A DNA stretch of 64,000 bases. It comes from Paenibacillus sp. FSL K6-1330. GTDB lineage: Bacteria; Bacillota; Bacilli; Paenibacillales; Paenibacillaceae. The DNA lies in NCBI RefSeq assembly GCF_037976825.1, contig NZ_CP150269.1, positions 4,477,501 to 4,541,500 of the forward strand, given 5' to 3'. Shown in pieces: positions 25,371-34,994 of the stretch (the stretch's first letter is position 1; each line of letters starts with the position of its first letter). A program made the position numbers and the translations under genes. The notes under the pieces are model-generated. The model worked only from the letters and a program-made list of their open reading frames with translations. It was not told the DNA's origin and did not search any database.

Positions 25371-25437
25371 ATGTACTGCTGCAAGATTCCACAACTGTCC
25401 ACCTCTTATTTGGGAACCAGACTGTGTTATTTTGGGA

Positions 25438-26292
25438 TCAGACTTCAAGAGGCTTGAATTTTAAATACGTGTTGCTCTTCAATATCGAACTGACCCTTGC
25501 GATCGTATCCTTTCTAATGGGTAGGCGGGCCACTTTACTAAGCAAAACCCAGCGCAGACAGGCTATAGCTTCAAAAAGCTCGAGCTCATCTGCTTCGTAA
25601 CGGTTCTCGGTACAAAATACAGCACGGTAGAAAGAAGCTCGCTTTTCGCTCACATATATCCACATTAAGAATATCGACCAAGCGATGTCATACCTGGGAT
25701 CGCCCATTTGGACATTAGTCCAATCGATGACGGTCAACTCGTCTTCCATCTCAAGAATATTGCCCAGATGGTAGTCGCCATGGATGACACAATCTTGTTT
25801 CATGTTCGCACGCTGAACAAGCTCCATCAATGGCTGTTTGATATCGGGAAACTCATCAATTCGAGGATAAAAATAGGAGATGAAATCATATCTCTTCAAC
25901 CCAGAGCCTCTCTGGCTATCCAGGGGAAGCTTATGTATATCCATTAGCATCTTAGCAAGTTTCATTAGTTTAGGCTGATTCACATTTTGAACGGGAGTAC
26001 CATCGTAACTGGTCAGCAAAACTGGGTTGCCATTCCGGTCTGTCCCCCAGCCTAAAGGTTTCGAAACCGCGCTTCCATGCGTGCACAATGCATTCAATAT
26101 GTGATATTGCATCTGAACGTTGGGCTTGGAATCTTTATTCCAAACCTTTAGTACATAGTCTGCCGTTAATGTGGTGATCATCATCACTTCTGCCTCCATC
26201 CCGGAATCTAATGGGACGGCATGGAATGAAGTTTCATGCTTGAGCAATGACTCAAGCGTCTCGTTTTTCTCCAACCAATTTATTTCTCGCAA
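25438..26292 (-). CDS. Aminoglycoside phosphotransferase (APH)-family kinase
   Basis: About 284 residues with the APH/choline kinase fold: YVLKVWNK (ATP-binding Lys), CVIHGDYHLGNIL (catalytic Asp and Asn), VIDWTNVQMGDPRYDIAW (metal Asp). The substrate is unknown and need not be an antibiotic. I favour a TTG start at 26292, directly after the stop of the upstream gene and preceded by GGAGG at 7 bases; an ATG at 26310 lacks an RBS. Third gene of a small operon with two membrane or secreted proteins. Confidence 0.8.
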   Translation of the reverse strand: MREINWLEKNETLESLLKHETSFHAVPLDSGMEAEVMMITTLTADYVLKVWNKDSKPNVQMQYHILNALCTHGSAVSKPLGWGTDRNGNPVLLTSYDGTPVQNVNQPKLMKLAKMLMDIHKLPLDSQRGSGLKRYDFISYFYPRIDEFPDIKQPLMELVQRANMKQDCVIHGDYHLGNILEMEDELTVIDWTNVQMGDPRYDIAWSIFLMWIYVSEKRASFYRAVFCTENRYEADELELFEAIACLRWVLLSKVARLPIRKDTIARVSSILKSNTYLKFKPLEV

Positions 26293-26293
26293 A

Positions 26294-26827
26294 TTACGTT
26301 CCTCCGTCATTATGCAACGACTCGATGGTCGTGAAAATATGGGAATAGACAGCTTTAATATTGGTCTCATTCATTACGTCATTGTACAAACCGTAACCCC
26401 AGTATTGATCACCCTTGCCATAGTATCCTGTTGCGTACATATCCGTTGAAAGATCCGGAACCTCATCGTAGGACAATTCTTCGATCGTGAAGGGGACATG
26501 AGATTTTTTAGACTCGATATAGAAAAAAGGCACTTCAGCCTGATGATAAACTTTTGTATACTTGGGCTCAGAAGCTTCCACCAGATGTTCTTTGGTTATG
26601 AAAACAGCGTCAAGCTCCGCGGAAAGGTCTAGATCCTCTAGCTGCTGAAACGTAACCTCCCTAAAATCCACATGCCCCTTCTCCCTAACTTGCGGTGTTT
26701 CTCCGATCACACCAATAACGAGGCTTCTGCCCTTATAAAGGGGCATATCGATCGAATCTCGTTGAGCATTGCCATTTATCAGAATAACAAATACAAGCAA
26801 TAGGATTACTATTATTTTTCTCTTCAT
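26294..26827 (-). CDS. Membrane-anchored or secreted protein of unknown function
   Basis: About 177 residues. ATG at 26827 with AAGGAGATC. An N-terminal hydrophobic segment KRKIIVILLLVFVILI serves as signal or anchor. The outer part has KGRSLVIGVIGETP, a strand-turn typical of a Rossmann-like or periplasmic fold, and ELDAVFITKEHLVEA and VPFFYIESKKS. I have a sense of similar uncharacterised Bacillus proteins but cannot name a family. Its stop is next to the APH start, so they are co-translated. Confidence 0.65.
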   Translation of the reverse strand: MKRKIIVILLLVFVILINGNAQRDSIDMPLYKGRSLVIGVIGETPQVREKGHVDFREVTFQQLEDLDLSAELDAVFITKEHLVEASEPKYTKVYHQAEVPFFYIESKKSHVPFTIEELSYDEVPDLSTDMYATGYYGKGDQYWGYGLYNDVMNETNIKAVYSHIFTTIESLHNDGGT

Positions 26828-26885
26828 GAGATCTCCTTCGTCAATTTTCCCTTTCTCACCAACGCATTCCATGTCTCTTATCCCA

Positions 26886-27173
26886 TTACTCTTTCTTTTT
26901 TATACTTCTTCCTAGCGACAACAACATGCGTATTATCCAATAAATCACCATTACATTTAAAAAATAAAGCAGCAGTTGAATGTGAACGCCTTTAATAAAC
27001 CAAGGACTGCTATCCATGTGATCCGGATAATACTTGATAAAAAATCTGAACGGAAATCCATATTCGATTCGTGGTGTACTCTCACCCTCTGCCCATATTT
27101 TACCCGGGAACACAAGGATGGTTAACAGAGCCAGCCATGCCGAGATATTCAATATCCTCTTATCTATTCTCAT
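26886..27173 (-). CDS. Small membrane protein
   Basis: A 95-residue protein with two hydrophobic helices (about 8-28, possibly a cleaved signal, and 66-88, LLLYFLNVMVIYWIIRMLL) and a basic C-terminus. No family recognised. It starts the three-gene operon with the secreted protein and the APH-like kinase (58-base gap to the next start). Confidence 0.6.
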   Translation of the reverse strand: MRIDKRILNISAWLALLTILVFPGKIWAEGESTPRIEYGFPFRFFIKYYPDHMDSSPWFIKGVHIQLLLYFLNVMVIYWIIRMLLSLGRSIKKKE

Positions 27174-27356
27174 ACGATCACCTCCATATGGATGATTTCT
27201 AACATCTGAGCACGAGATCCAACACCATCTTTTCTAATAACTCCATATTATGTGTATTCCTGAGCTTCGTAAACATTTATCTTAACCTTTGAAAACATAT
27301 CTGTATAACAAAAAAACCGCGATCCACGCAATTTTTCGATGGTTCAATCCATTTAA

Positions 27357-29237
27357 TTATTTCTTAGCGACTCTTCTCCGCTCCCCGATAAGAGGAAATT
27401 CACCGATCCGAAGCCTGGCGCTTCCGTACGGAACTAACTCCAATTCCGTAATGGGCTGTCCGTCCGTGTTCGGATGCAGCGGAGGGTTTCCGGCATTATT
27501 GCCTTCCATTTTCCAATCCCGAATCAGTTGACCTTTAACCTTCACCCTGACAGGTGCATCCTTCGCCAGGAACGGCTGGCGGACCATATCCTGCTCAAGT
27601 ACCTCGAATGACGTATCGGCGACCAAACCGTACTTCCACGGGGATGCAGGGTATATCTCCCAATCGTGGAACATGTCGCGCTGCCGGATCATCTGCCAGT
27701 TCTCCTTCACGGGTAGCACATACACCAGCGGCCCTCTTTCAATGCTGGTAGCGTACATGCTGCGCGACACGGTCTTCACTTCCATGGGCAAATGAATGTC
27801 CAATCGGTCGCCGTTCTGCCAGTTCTGCACGATTCTTGTATAACCGGACTCCACCTGGAATGGCAATTCGCGCCCATTCAGAGTTATGAGTGGATCGTCA
27901 CACCAAGCCGGGATGCGCAGCGAAAGAGGAAACGATGCCGCGGATTCCAACGACAATTTAATTTGAATCCGATCCTTGAACGGATATTCTCCGGTTACCT
28001 CGACGACAGCCGGAACTCCTTGACGACCGGCCGTGGTCCTCACCGTGCATGGGGCATAGGAAACCGCAACAAGCCCGTCCTCCTGATCCTTCATCCACAG
28101 ATGCGATGTCAGCTTGGGCCAGCCTTGATGCATATTGGCCGTGCAGCATCCGAAGTTCGGCTCCAGACCGAAGACGTTGGCGTCCGGACTGTTGCTCCAG
28201 GCTCGCGGAGCGACATTGCAGATCATCTGGTTGACTTGCTGATCATACTGATGCGAGGTCCAATCCGGGGAGATGGCGGCAGGCAGTGCATTAAATGCAA
28301 CCTTCTCCAAAATATCCCCGAAACGTCCGTCCCCGAAAATACGCGTCAGCTGCTCCATCGAGAACATATACTCCACGACGGCACATAATTCTACGCCTTG
28401 ACTCGGATGGGTGCCGGATAACCATTCGTCTCCGGAGAACATGCCATGCGCTTGGCCGTGATACGTCATCAGGGAATCGATGCCTCGATGTACACTTTCC
28501 CGCTCCACCGAATCGCCATTCAGTTCAAACAATACGCCCGGCGTTTTGATTCCCATCGCCACATTCACGACATGGGTTGTCCAATCCCACTCTTCGACCT
28601 TGCGCCAGAACGGAAAATCATGAAAGATGTCGCTCCAGTCCGTTGTTTGTCCGGCAACGATATCTGCAAGCTCTAACAGAAAGGGTTGCGCCGTACGTTT
28701 ATGCAGCCACACGATGCACAGCAGCATCTCCGCTCCCCTTGTTTGGGCCCAGCCCCGCAGCGGCTGTTCCTCGATAACCGAATGGACATAAGTAAAAAAC
28801 TTCGTCAGAAAAGGGACGATCCGTTCATCGCCCGTTGCTTCCTCATGCTGCATCATCACTTTCAGCATGATCATGTAATGCCACCAGTCCTGCTCCTTAT
28901 CGATATCCTGGTTCACGGAGGTAATGCGCACCGGACCGAACATGCCATTCTCCTGCTGGCTCGCAAGCGACCACTCGATCCACCGATTCGCTTTGGCAAT
29001 CAAAGACTCATCTTCGAGCAAATAAGCTAACGGAAGCAAGCCGTCGACATAATACGGTCCCCGTTCCCAGCTCTCTCCCTGGCCTCCAAGCCACCCGTTC
29101 TCATCCCCTACGTCTTTCCACTGTTCTTCCAAATGTCCGGTAAACCCGCTTGCTTGAATCTCCAACTGACTCTTAAGCCAGCCAGCCGGTTTAATTGCTC
29201 CTAATGGCAAGCTGTTAAACGCAGTCTCATGCAGCAT
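27357..29237 (-). CDS. GH127 family glycoside hydrolase (beta-L-arabinofuranosidase type)
   Basis: About 626 residues of the GH127 (former DUF1680) family: LPLGAIKPAGWLKSQLEIQA at the N-terminus, GGQGESWERGPYYVDGLLPL, and the zinc-site block NFGCCTANMHQGWPK with the nucleophile-associated paired cysteines. Family members release beta-L-arabinofuranose from plant glycans; no signal peptide, so it is cytoplasmic. ATG at 29237 with GGAG. The divergent AraC regulator at 29430 and the araB/GH172 operon nearby support a role in arabinose-containing glycan use. Confidence 0.88.
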   Translation of the reverse strand: MLHETAFNSLPLGAIKPAGWLKSQLEIQASGFTGHLEEQWKDVGDENGWLGGQGESWERGPYYVDGLLPLAYLLEDESLIAKANRWIEWSLASQQENGMFGPVRITSVNQDIDKEQDWWHYMIMLKVMMQHEEATGDERIVPFLTKFFTYVHSVIEEQPLRGWAQTRGAEMLLCIVWLHKRTAQPFLLELADIVAGQTTDWSDIFHDFPFWRKVEEWDWTTHVVNVAMGIKTPGVLFELNGDSVERESVHRGIDSLMTYHGQAHGMFSGDEWLSGTHPSQGVELCAVVEYMFSMEQLTRIFGDGRFGDILEKVAFNALPAAISPDWTSHQYDQQVNQMICNVAPRAWSNSPDANVFGLEPNFGCCTANMHQGWPKLTSHLWMKDQEDGLVAVSYAPCTVRTTAGRQGVPAVVEVTGEYPFKDRIQIKLSLESAASFPLSLRIPAWCDDPLITLNGRELPFQVESGYTRIVQNWQNGDRLDIHLPMEVKTVSRSMYATSIERGPLVYVLPVKENWQMIRQRDMFHDWEIYPASPWKYGLVADTSFEVLEQDMVRQPFLAKDAPVRVKVKGQLIRDWKMEGNNAGNPPLHPNTDGQPITELELVPYGSARLRIGEFPLIGERRRVAKK

Positions 29238-29429
29238 CAACTTCCACGCTCCTTGTTTCTGTCTTGTTGGTGCACACTCTGGTAGAAATATACCATCTGG
29301 GCCAGGCGTTACCCTATACACAGAAACAACATCTTTTTATCCGATTGCAACATGCTGTCTTATTGAATCCGGAACAGTAAAACGATTATCATAGAGAAAA
29401 GTTCGTTTGAGGAGGAGGCCTGGTCGCAG

Positions 29430-30290
29430 ATGATCTTCCAGTTCACAGCGCCGCCGCTACCGCACTATATGATTTGTGGAGAAGATACCTATCAGGTAGG
29501 AGACCAACATCCGGATCGCTATAACATTGGGGTCTTTGATCTGATTCTGGTGACAAAAGGGGCGTTATTTCTGGAGGAGAACGGAGTTGCTTACAGGGTA
29601 AAGAGCGGCTGTCACTTGATTTTAAGACCCGATGCCGCGCACCGTACGTATCTGCCCTGTCAGGAGGAGACCCACTTTTATTGGCTGCATTTTCAGACGT
29701 GCGGTCGTTGGATTGAAACGGAGGAACTGACCCTTTTTGCCTTATCGCAAACCGATCAGCCTATTGTACAGATCGAGAGTTTCTCTTTTTATATACCCAA
29801 GTACGGAGAGCTACCTTCGATAGAGCAAGCGAGACTCCTGATAGAGCAATTTCAGAACCTTCAGCCATTGTCTTCTTCGTCGGCACGCTGGAAGCAGGAG
29901 CAGCTGCTGCATGAGCTGCTCCTGCTGTTTCAAGCCGAAGAGGATGGAATCCAGCATCAGAATCCTCAATATGCCATAGCCGAACGAACCGCCAACTATT
30001 TGAGACAACATTACAAAGAACCGGTTAGCTATCAGAGATTATCCGATGCCATGCACTTCCACCAGAACTATCTGTCGATCTGCATGAAAAAAACGTTCGG
30101 CTGCACGCCCCTGGAATATCTGACACGGCATCGGATCGAACAAGCCAAGCGATTATTGATCCACACCAACGATCCGATCGGACGCATTGCGGAAGAATCC
30201 GGATTCGGCTCTTTTCCGTATTTCATTCGCTGCTTTATTCGTTATACAGGCTTCAAACCCAAATCCTTTAGGCAGAAATACCGTTCCTAA
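29430..30290 (+). CDS. AraC-family transcriptional regulator
   Basis: A 286-residue protein with an N-terminal cupin-like sensor (DLILVTKGALFLEENG, HLILRPDAAHRTYLP) and a C-terminal double HTH (RLSDAMHFHQNYLSICMKK and IGRIAEESGFGSFPYFIRCF). Divergent from the GH127 gene with 190 bases between, so it likely activates that gene in response to a sugar. ATG with GAGGAGG upstream. Confidence 0.9.
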   Translation: MIFQFTAPPLPHYMICGEDTYQVGDQHPDRYNIGVFDLILVTKGALFLEENGVAYRVKSGCHLILRPDAAHRTYLPCQEETHFYWLHFQTCGRWIETEELTLFALSQTDQPIVQIESFSFYIPKYGELPSIEQARLLIEQFQNLQPLSSSSARWKQEQLLHELLLLFQAEEDGIQHQNPQYAIAERTANYLRQHYKEPVSYQRLSDAMHFHQNYLSICMKKTFGCTPLEYLTRHRIEQAKRLLIHTNDPIGRIAEESGFGSFPYFIRCFIRYTGFKPKSFRQKYRS

Positions 30291-30316
30291 CAGAGCGTTC
30301 ACAGCACCTCGGTTGC

Positions 30317-31111
30317 TTAGAATACGCTTCGTACCAAGCCCCCGTCGATTCGAAGCGCTGAACCGTTAATCGCCGAGGATTTGGGACTGCTGAGATACGT
30401 AACAAAATCCGCAACCTCCTCCGGTCGAATCAATCGCTGAATAATGGAAGTCGGCCGATTCTCCTTCATAAACCGCTGCTCGGCTTCTTCGATCGATAGA
30501 TCCTCATCCGGATATAGCGTATTCAGCATCGTTTCAACGCCTTCCGTAAGAGTGGATCCAGGCATGACGGTATTCACCGTGACGCGGGTTCCTGTCGTCA
30601 GCTCGGCCAAGCTCCGGGAAAGGGACAGCTGCATCGTCTTGGTTGCGCTGTAATGCGCCATCTCCTGAGACGGCATGACGGCTGCTTCACTCGCGATAAA
30701 AATAATTCGACCTTCATTGCGATTGATCATGTTCTTCAAATAGTGCCGGGTTAACCGAACACCGCTCATAATATTGGTCTCGAAGAACCTAAACCACTCC
30801 GCATCAGGGATATCGAAAAATTCAGCAGGCTCAAAGATCCCTAAATTGTTGATCAGAATATCGACGACCGGAGCAGCTTCCCTGACCTGATGACAGCCCT
30901 CCTCCGTTCCGAGATCCGCCACAGCAATACGCAGCTCGGCGTCCGGATGCACAGCGTGAATGTCATGGATCGTCTGCTTTACTTTGTCCTCATGTCTTCC
31001 ATTTATTATGACGGATGCTCCCTCGGCTGCAAGCGACATGGCAATCGCTTTGCCAATGCCGGATGTCGAACCCGTTACCAATGCGACTTTTCCCTTCAGA
31101 TCCAAATTCAT
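30317..31111 (-). CDS. Short-chain dehydrogenase/reductase
   Basis: A 264-residue classical SDR: TGSTSGIGKAIA (cofactor loop), LINNLGIF (NNxG), catalytic Ser in FIASEAAV and YSATK (YxxxK), and a C-terminal NGSALRIDGG. It oxidises or reduces an unidentified alcohol/ketone using NAD(P). RBS GGAGAG before the ATG. Next to an aldo/keto reductase gene in the same direction. Confidence 0.9.
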   Translation of the reverse strand: MNLDLKGKVALVTGSTSGIGKAIAMSLAAEGASVIINGRHEDKVKQTIHDIHAVHPDAELRIAVADLGTEEGCHQVREAAPVVDILINNLGIFEPAEFFDIPDAEWFRFFETNIMSGVRLTRHYLKNMINRNEGRIIFIASEAAVMPSQEMAHYSATKTMQLSLSRSLAELTTGTRVTVNTVMPGSTLTEGVETMLNTLYPDEDLSIEEAEQRFMKENRPTSIIQRLIRPEEVADFVTYLSSPKSSAINGSALRIDGGLVRSVF

Positions 31112-31229
31112 TATACTCTCTCCTTCCGTTATGTAGGAATGGACCCTCCTGATTCCCGTCGTTACCGCCCGAGGTCCAGGAGAGTCACAATATTTATTAC
31201 ACTACTATCCTTGCGTAAACGCAGATTTT

Positions 31230-32075
31230 TCAGAAATCAAAATGGTCCGGGTCCGGTCCCACTCTGTGATTTTGATTCAAGCTGTCGATGCGCTGCATCT
31301 CTTCATCGGACAATTCAAAATCAAAGATTGCCGCATTCTCCGCAATCCGATGTTCTTTGGTCGATTTCGGAATCGTGACAACGCCGTTTTGTAAATCCCA
31401 ACGAAGAATGATCTGAGCGATGGATTTATGATGCTTTTCTGCAATTTGCTGAAGATCCTCTTGATCCAGCAGCTTTCCTTGCATTAATGGAGACCATGCT
31501 TCGAGCTGAATTCCATTCGTACGGCAGAACGCCTGCAGTTCTTTTTGCGTTAGTCTTGGATGATATTCGACCTGGTTCAACATCGGTTTAATTTCCGTTT
31601 CCTTCATTAACTTCTCCAGATGATGGATTTGGAAATTACTCATGCCAATGGCTCTCACGCGTCCTTCCTTGTACAACGTTTCTAACGCCTTCCACGCATC
31701 TATATATTTCCCTTCAACCGGCCAGTGTATAAGGTACAGATCCAAATATTCCAGACCCAGCTTCCGAAGGCTCTCCTCGTAAGCCTTCATAGTCGATTCA
31801 TAACCTAGATCGGCATTCCACACTTTGGATGTGACAAACAGATCTTCCCGCTTGATACCGGCAGCTTCCAACCCCTCGCGAATGCCTTGTCCGACGCCCT
31901 CTTCATTGCCGTATATGGCGGCCGTGTCCACGCTGCGATACCCATACTGGATGGCCGTACGGACGGCATTCACCAGCTCCGGTCCTTCTTCTACCTTAAA
32001 TACGCCTAATCCAAACCAAGGCATGTTGACGCCATTATATAAAGTGGTTGTATCTTGTAAGTGTTGTGCTGTCAT
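31230..32075 (-). CDS. Aldo/keto reductase (YvgN-like)
   Basis: A 281-residue AKR with the catalytic tetrad contexts SVDTAAIYGNE (Asp, Tyr), VTSKVWN (Lys) and LYLIHWPVEG (His), then MSNFQIHHLE, NQVEYHP and VVTIPKSTKEHRI (NADPH binding). Resembles B. subtilis YvgN/YtbE glyoxal reductases. ATG preceded by GGAGG-like sequence. Acts on aldehydes in the cytosol. Confidence 0.9.
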   Translation of the reverse strand: MTAQHLQDTTTLYNGVNMPWFGLGVFKVEEGPELVNAVRTAIQYGYRSVDTAAIYGNEEGVGQGIREGLEAAGIKREDLFVTSKVWNADLGYESTMKAYEESLRKLGLEYLDLYLIHWPVEGKYIDAWKALETLYKEGRVRAIGMSNFQIHHLEKLMKETEIKPMLNQVEYHPRLTQKELQAFCRTNGIQLEAWSPLMQGKLLDQEDLQQIAEKHHKSIAQIILRWDLQNGVVTIPKSTKEHRIAENAAIFDFELSDEEMQRIDSLNQNHRVGPDPDHFDF

Positions 32076-32200
32076 GTTGATAAACCTCCGAACATTTTTT
32101 TGGGTTGTGATGTTGTGATGAAAGTTAACCTATATTGAAGTATCTCCGATAAAACGCTTTGACATCACCTCCCTTCACCATAAAATAATCATTCAGGCAT

Positions 32201-33406
32201 TCAGGCCGCTTGCTTTTCCGGCTTCTCCGAGTTCTTCCGTTCCAGCTTCAAGCTCCATCCGGTGAGAACGACCGCGCCGAGCACCATCAGTGCCCCGATC
32301 CATGCCGTATGAATCAGGCCCATGGAGTTCGTGATCAAGCCGCCCAGAAAAGCGCCGATGGCGATGCCGGCATTAAATGCGGCAATGTTCAGCGCGGAAG
32401 CCATATTCACTGCCCCGGGTGCAAACCGCTCAGCCAGCATTACGACATAAACCTGTAGTCCCGGCACATTCATGAAAGCCAGAAATCCCATGAGAATAAT
32501 CGTGATCAATCCCGCCACTTGATACGGTGCGGTAAACGTAAGCGTGAACAGCACCAGCGCTTGCGCGATGAACATATAGAATAGTGCTCGAAGGGGGTTG
32601 CGATTGGCTGCCTTCCCGCCGATCACATTACCGACCGCAATGGCGATCCCATATACAAGCAGGATAATGGCCACCGTATTTTCCTTGAAGCCTGTTATAT
32701 CCTGCAGCAATGGGGATAAATAAGTGAAGACCACGAAGGTCCCGCCATAACCGAGAGCCGTAATCAGGAGCATAAGCAGCAGTCTTCCATTCGTCAGCAA
32801 TTTAGCCTGGTCACGGAATGAAGTTCGTTCTCCCCTAGGCAAGTCCGAAGGGACCAGGATACTGTTCGCGATCAGCGCAACAATACCGACCACAACAATG
32901 GCGACAAAAGCAAGTCTCCATCCCCATTGTTGACCTATAAACGTTCCAAGCGGAACGCCGGTAACCGTAGCTACCGTCAGCCCCGTAAACATAATGGAGA
33001 TTGCGGACGCCCTGCGGTTCTCAGGCACCACGTTTGCGGCAATGATCGAGCCGATCGACATAAATACGCCATGCGAAAAGGCCGAAAGCACGCGTGCTGC
33101 AAGCAGGATACCAATGGAAGCTGCGCCCGCTGCCAAGCTGTTACCAATAATAAAAATGATCATGATCCAGAGCAGCAAAGTCTTCCTGGACATCCTTGAT
33201 GTCAGCGACGTAAGGATCGGCGCACCGAAGGTAACGCCAAGCGCATACATCGAAACGGTTAATCCGGCTGTCGTCACCGATATATTCATATCCTCCGCAA
33301 TCAACGGCAGCAGCCCTACGCTGATAAATTCCGTTGTTCCGATGGCGAAGGCACTGATTGCAAGCGCCAGCAGCGCCAGCAAACTTCTTCTTTTATCTAT
33401 CATCAT
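32201..33406 (-). CDS. MFS transporter (AraJ/YdhP-like DHA1 group)
   Basis: A 401-residue protein with 12 hydrophobic helices. The first is SLLALLALAISAFAIGTTEF, followed by the conserved motif A-like loop GAPILTSLTSRMSRKTLLL, and motif C-like GVPLGTFIGQQWGW. This matches drug or sugar efflux members of the DHA1 group. Divergent from an HxlR-type regulator that probably represses it; the substrate is unknown. Confidence 0.88.
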   Translation of the reverse strand: MMIDKRRSLLALLALAISAFAIGTTEFISVGLLPLIAEDMNISVTTAGLTVSMYALGVTFGAPILTSLTSRMSRKTLLLWIMIIFIIGNSLAAGAASIGILLAARVLSAFSHGVFMSIGSIIAANVVPENRRASAISIMFTGLTVATVTGVPLGTFIGQQWGWRLAFVAIVVVGIVALIANSILVPSDLPRGERTSFRDQAKLLTNGRLLLMLLITALGYGGTFVVFTYLSPLLQDITGFKENTVAIILLVYGIAIAVGNVIGGKAANRNPLRALFYMFIAQALVLFTLTFTAPYQVAGLITIILMGFLAFMNVPGLQVYVVMLAERFAPGAVNMASALNIAAFNAGIAIGAFLGGLITNSMGLIHTAWIGALMVLGAVVLTGWSLKLERKNSEKPEKQAA

Positions 33407-33541
33407 GGTGTTGATATTTCCCCCTATCCTATTCTCTTGCTTGTATATTGTAAAAATATTGAGTATGGTTTAATCCAGCCGGCAAATGCTATTATGATCT
33501 ATATCATTTATTGTGTGAAGAACGTACTTTTTTGTAATGTA

Positions 33542-33557
33542 GGTACCTGATAGTACC
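33542..33557. promoter_or_regulatory. Candidate HxlR operator
   Basis: GGTACCTGATAGTACC forms inverted GGTAC/GTACC arms with a 6-base spacer, followed by GATACTTTTTAGTGCC, a weaker similar repeat. It lies 40-56 bases before the HxlR-type start and between the divergent MFS and regulator genes. Confidence 0.5.
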
Positions 33558-33597
33558 CTAGATACTTTTTAGTGCCTATTAAAATAGGAGGATGAAT

Positions 33598-34002
33598 ATG
33601 CAAACGAAGAAATACAACATCGCCGTCGAAGCGACATTGGAAGTGATCGGGGGCAAATGGAAATGCGTGATCCTCTGCCATCTGACCCATGGACGTAAAC
33701 GAACCAACGAGCTGAAGCGTCTCATGCCGAACATTACGCAAAAAATGCTGACGCAGCAGCTGCGGGAGCTCGAGGACGATGGCGTGATCAATCGGATTAT
33801 TCATAATCAAGTGCCGCCTAAAGTGGAGTATGAGTTGAGCGATTACGGCATGAGTTTGAGTGGAATTCTCGATATGCTCTGTGCATGGGGCGAAAAACAT
33901 ATCACGAAAGTATACGGAGACAAATTCAGCGTGCTTGAGGACAGTATCCTGAATGATAAACTGAAAGTCTCGGACGAGCCCACAACCACAGATACACGCT
34001 AG
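33598..34002 (+). CDS. HxlR-family transcriptional regulator
   Basis: A winged-helix protein of about 134 residues: TLEVIGGKWKCVILCHL, RTNELKRLMPNITQKMLTQQ, LRELEDDGVINRIIHN and the YELSDYGMSL wing, all HxlR features. Includes a Cys in the IGGKWKC helix, which in some relatives (HypR-type) senses oxidants or aldehydes. Start ATG 33598 has AGGAGG at 6 bases; an ATG at 33592 abuts the RBS. Probably represses the divergent MFS gene. Confidence 0.9.
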   Translation: MQTKKYNIAVEATLEVIGGKWKCVILCHLTHGRKRTNELKRLMPNITQKMLTQQLRELEDDGVINRIIHNQVPPKVEYELSDYGMSLSGILDMLCAWGEKHITKVYGDKFSVLEDSILNDKLKVSDEPTTTDTR

Positions 34003-34035
34003 ACCTGATTTATAAGCAATACTGATACAAAAACA

Positions 34036-34070
34036 ATGGCAAGGTCCGTGATCACGGACCTTGCCATTTT
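34036..34070 (+). terminator. Terminator after the HxlR-type gene
   Basis: ATGGCAAGGTCCGTG (34036-34050) pairs with CACGGACCTTGCCAT (34053-34067), followed by TTTT. Strong hairpin about 35 bases after the stop. Confidence 0.9.
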
Positions 34071-34243
34071 CATATACACCCTCTTCTATGACATCTTCGA
34101 AGATAGCAAATCATAAGAAATTTAGACATATCGTGAATGCTATACTGATCCCGGAATAACGTTTTTCGTAAATACGAGTCAATACAGGGAACTAAAGAAA
34201 TATAGGCAACAAGGAAATTTCCGGATGGAAGGTGAACCAATCC

Positions 34244-34873
34244 ATGTCTCAAGTTATTGCTGAAATGTCGATGTCATTGGACGGATATATTACAGGCCCG
34301 AATCATAGCGCACGGCTGCCCCTAGGCAAGGGAGGTGAACGACTGCACGAATGGATCTATGAGCTCACCAGCTGGCGCGAACTGCATGGCCTGGCCGGGG
34401 GCGAGTTTAATCAAGACGCGGAGTTGATCGCCGAATCCAATCGCAGAACGGGCGCTGTCATCCTCGGCCGTACGATGTTCGATCACGGCCATCCATTTTG
34501 GGGAGATACCCCTCCATTTCATATGCCGGTGTTTATACTGACTCACGAAGCTCGCCCCGCAGAAATCAAGAATGGCGGCACGACTTATACCTTCGTTACG
34601 GATGGAATCGAACGCACATTGGAACATGCCAAAGCTGCGGCGGGGAGTAAAGACGTTAAAATTGCCGGAGGCGCCAACGTGATACAGCAATTTATCGGAG
34701 CAGGTCTGCTGGATGAGCTCCTGATCACGCTGGTACCGATCCTCCTCGGCAACGGTCAGAAATTGTTCGAACATATCCACTCGCCGAATATCGAATTTGT
34801 TCGGACCGCTGTCATCGAATCTCCGAATGTCACGCATCTGAGATTCCGACTGTTCCATCACACGAACGCATAA
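34244..34873 (+). CDS. RibD C-terminal/dihydrofolate reductase-like family protein
   Basis: About 209 residues of the RibD_C/DHFR-like fold: IAEMSMSLDGYITGP (start of the fold), GAVILGRTMFD, PVFILTHEA, and KIAGGANVIQQFIGAGLLDE with LVPILLGNG. Stand-alone members are NADPH-dependent reductases of unknown substrate, like B. subtilis YyaP. ATG 34244 with GGAAGG upstream; a GTG at 34232 is possible. Confidence 0.85.
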   Translation: MSQVIAEMSMSLDGYITGPNHSARLPLGKGGERLHEWIYELTSWRELHGLAGGEFNQDAELIAESNRRTGAVILGRTMFDHGHPFWGDTPPFHMPVFILTHEARPAEIKNGGTTYTFVTDGIERTLEHAKAAAGSKDVKIAGGANVIQQFIGAGLLDELLITLVPILLGNGQKLFEHIHSPNIEFVRTAVIESPNVTHLRFRLFHHTNA

Positions 34874-34919
34874 TAGCGGCCCGTATTCCTGGCACTGAAC
34901 TAATATTCATGAGAACACA

Positions 34920-34953
34920 AATGGCAGACCGCTCTTGTTCAGGGTCTGCCATT
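34920..34953 (+). terminator. Terminator between the DHFR-like gene and the siderophore operon
   Basis: AATGGCAGACC (34920-34930) pairs with GGTCTGCCATT (34943-34953). It serves the convergent genes on both sides; T runs are weak. Confidence 0.7.
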
Positions 34954-34994
34954 GCCGTCCATCACTATCCGTGCGGTATCACCGAGCTCGCTGG

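Noticed and set aside
25438..26292. Aminoglycoside resistance gene
   Set aside because: The APH fold alone does not show antibiotic specificity; its operon with membrane and secreted proteins suggests another role.
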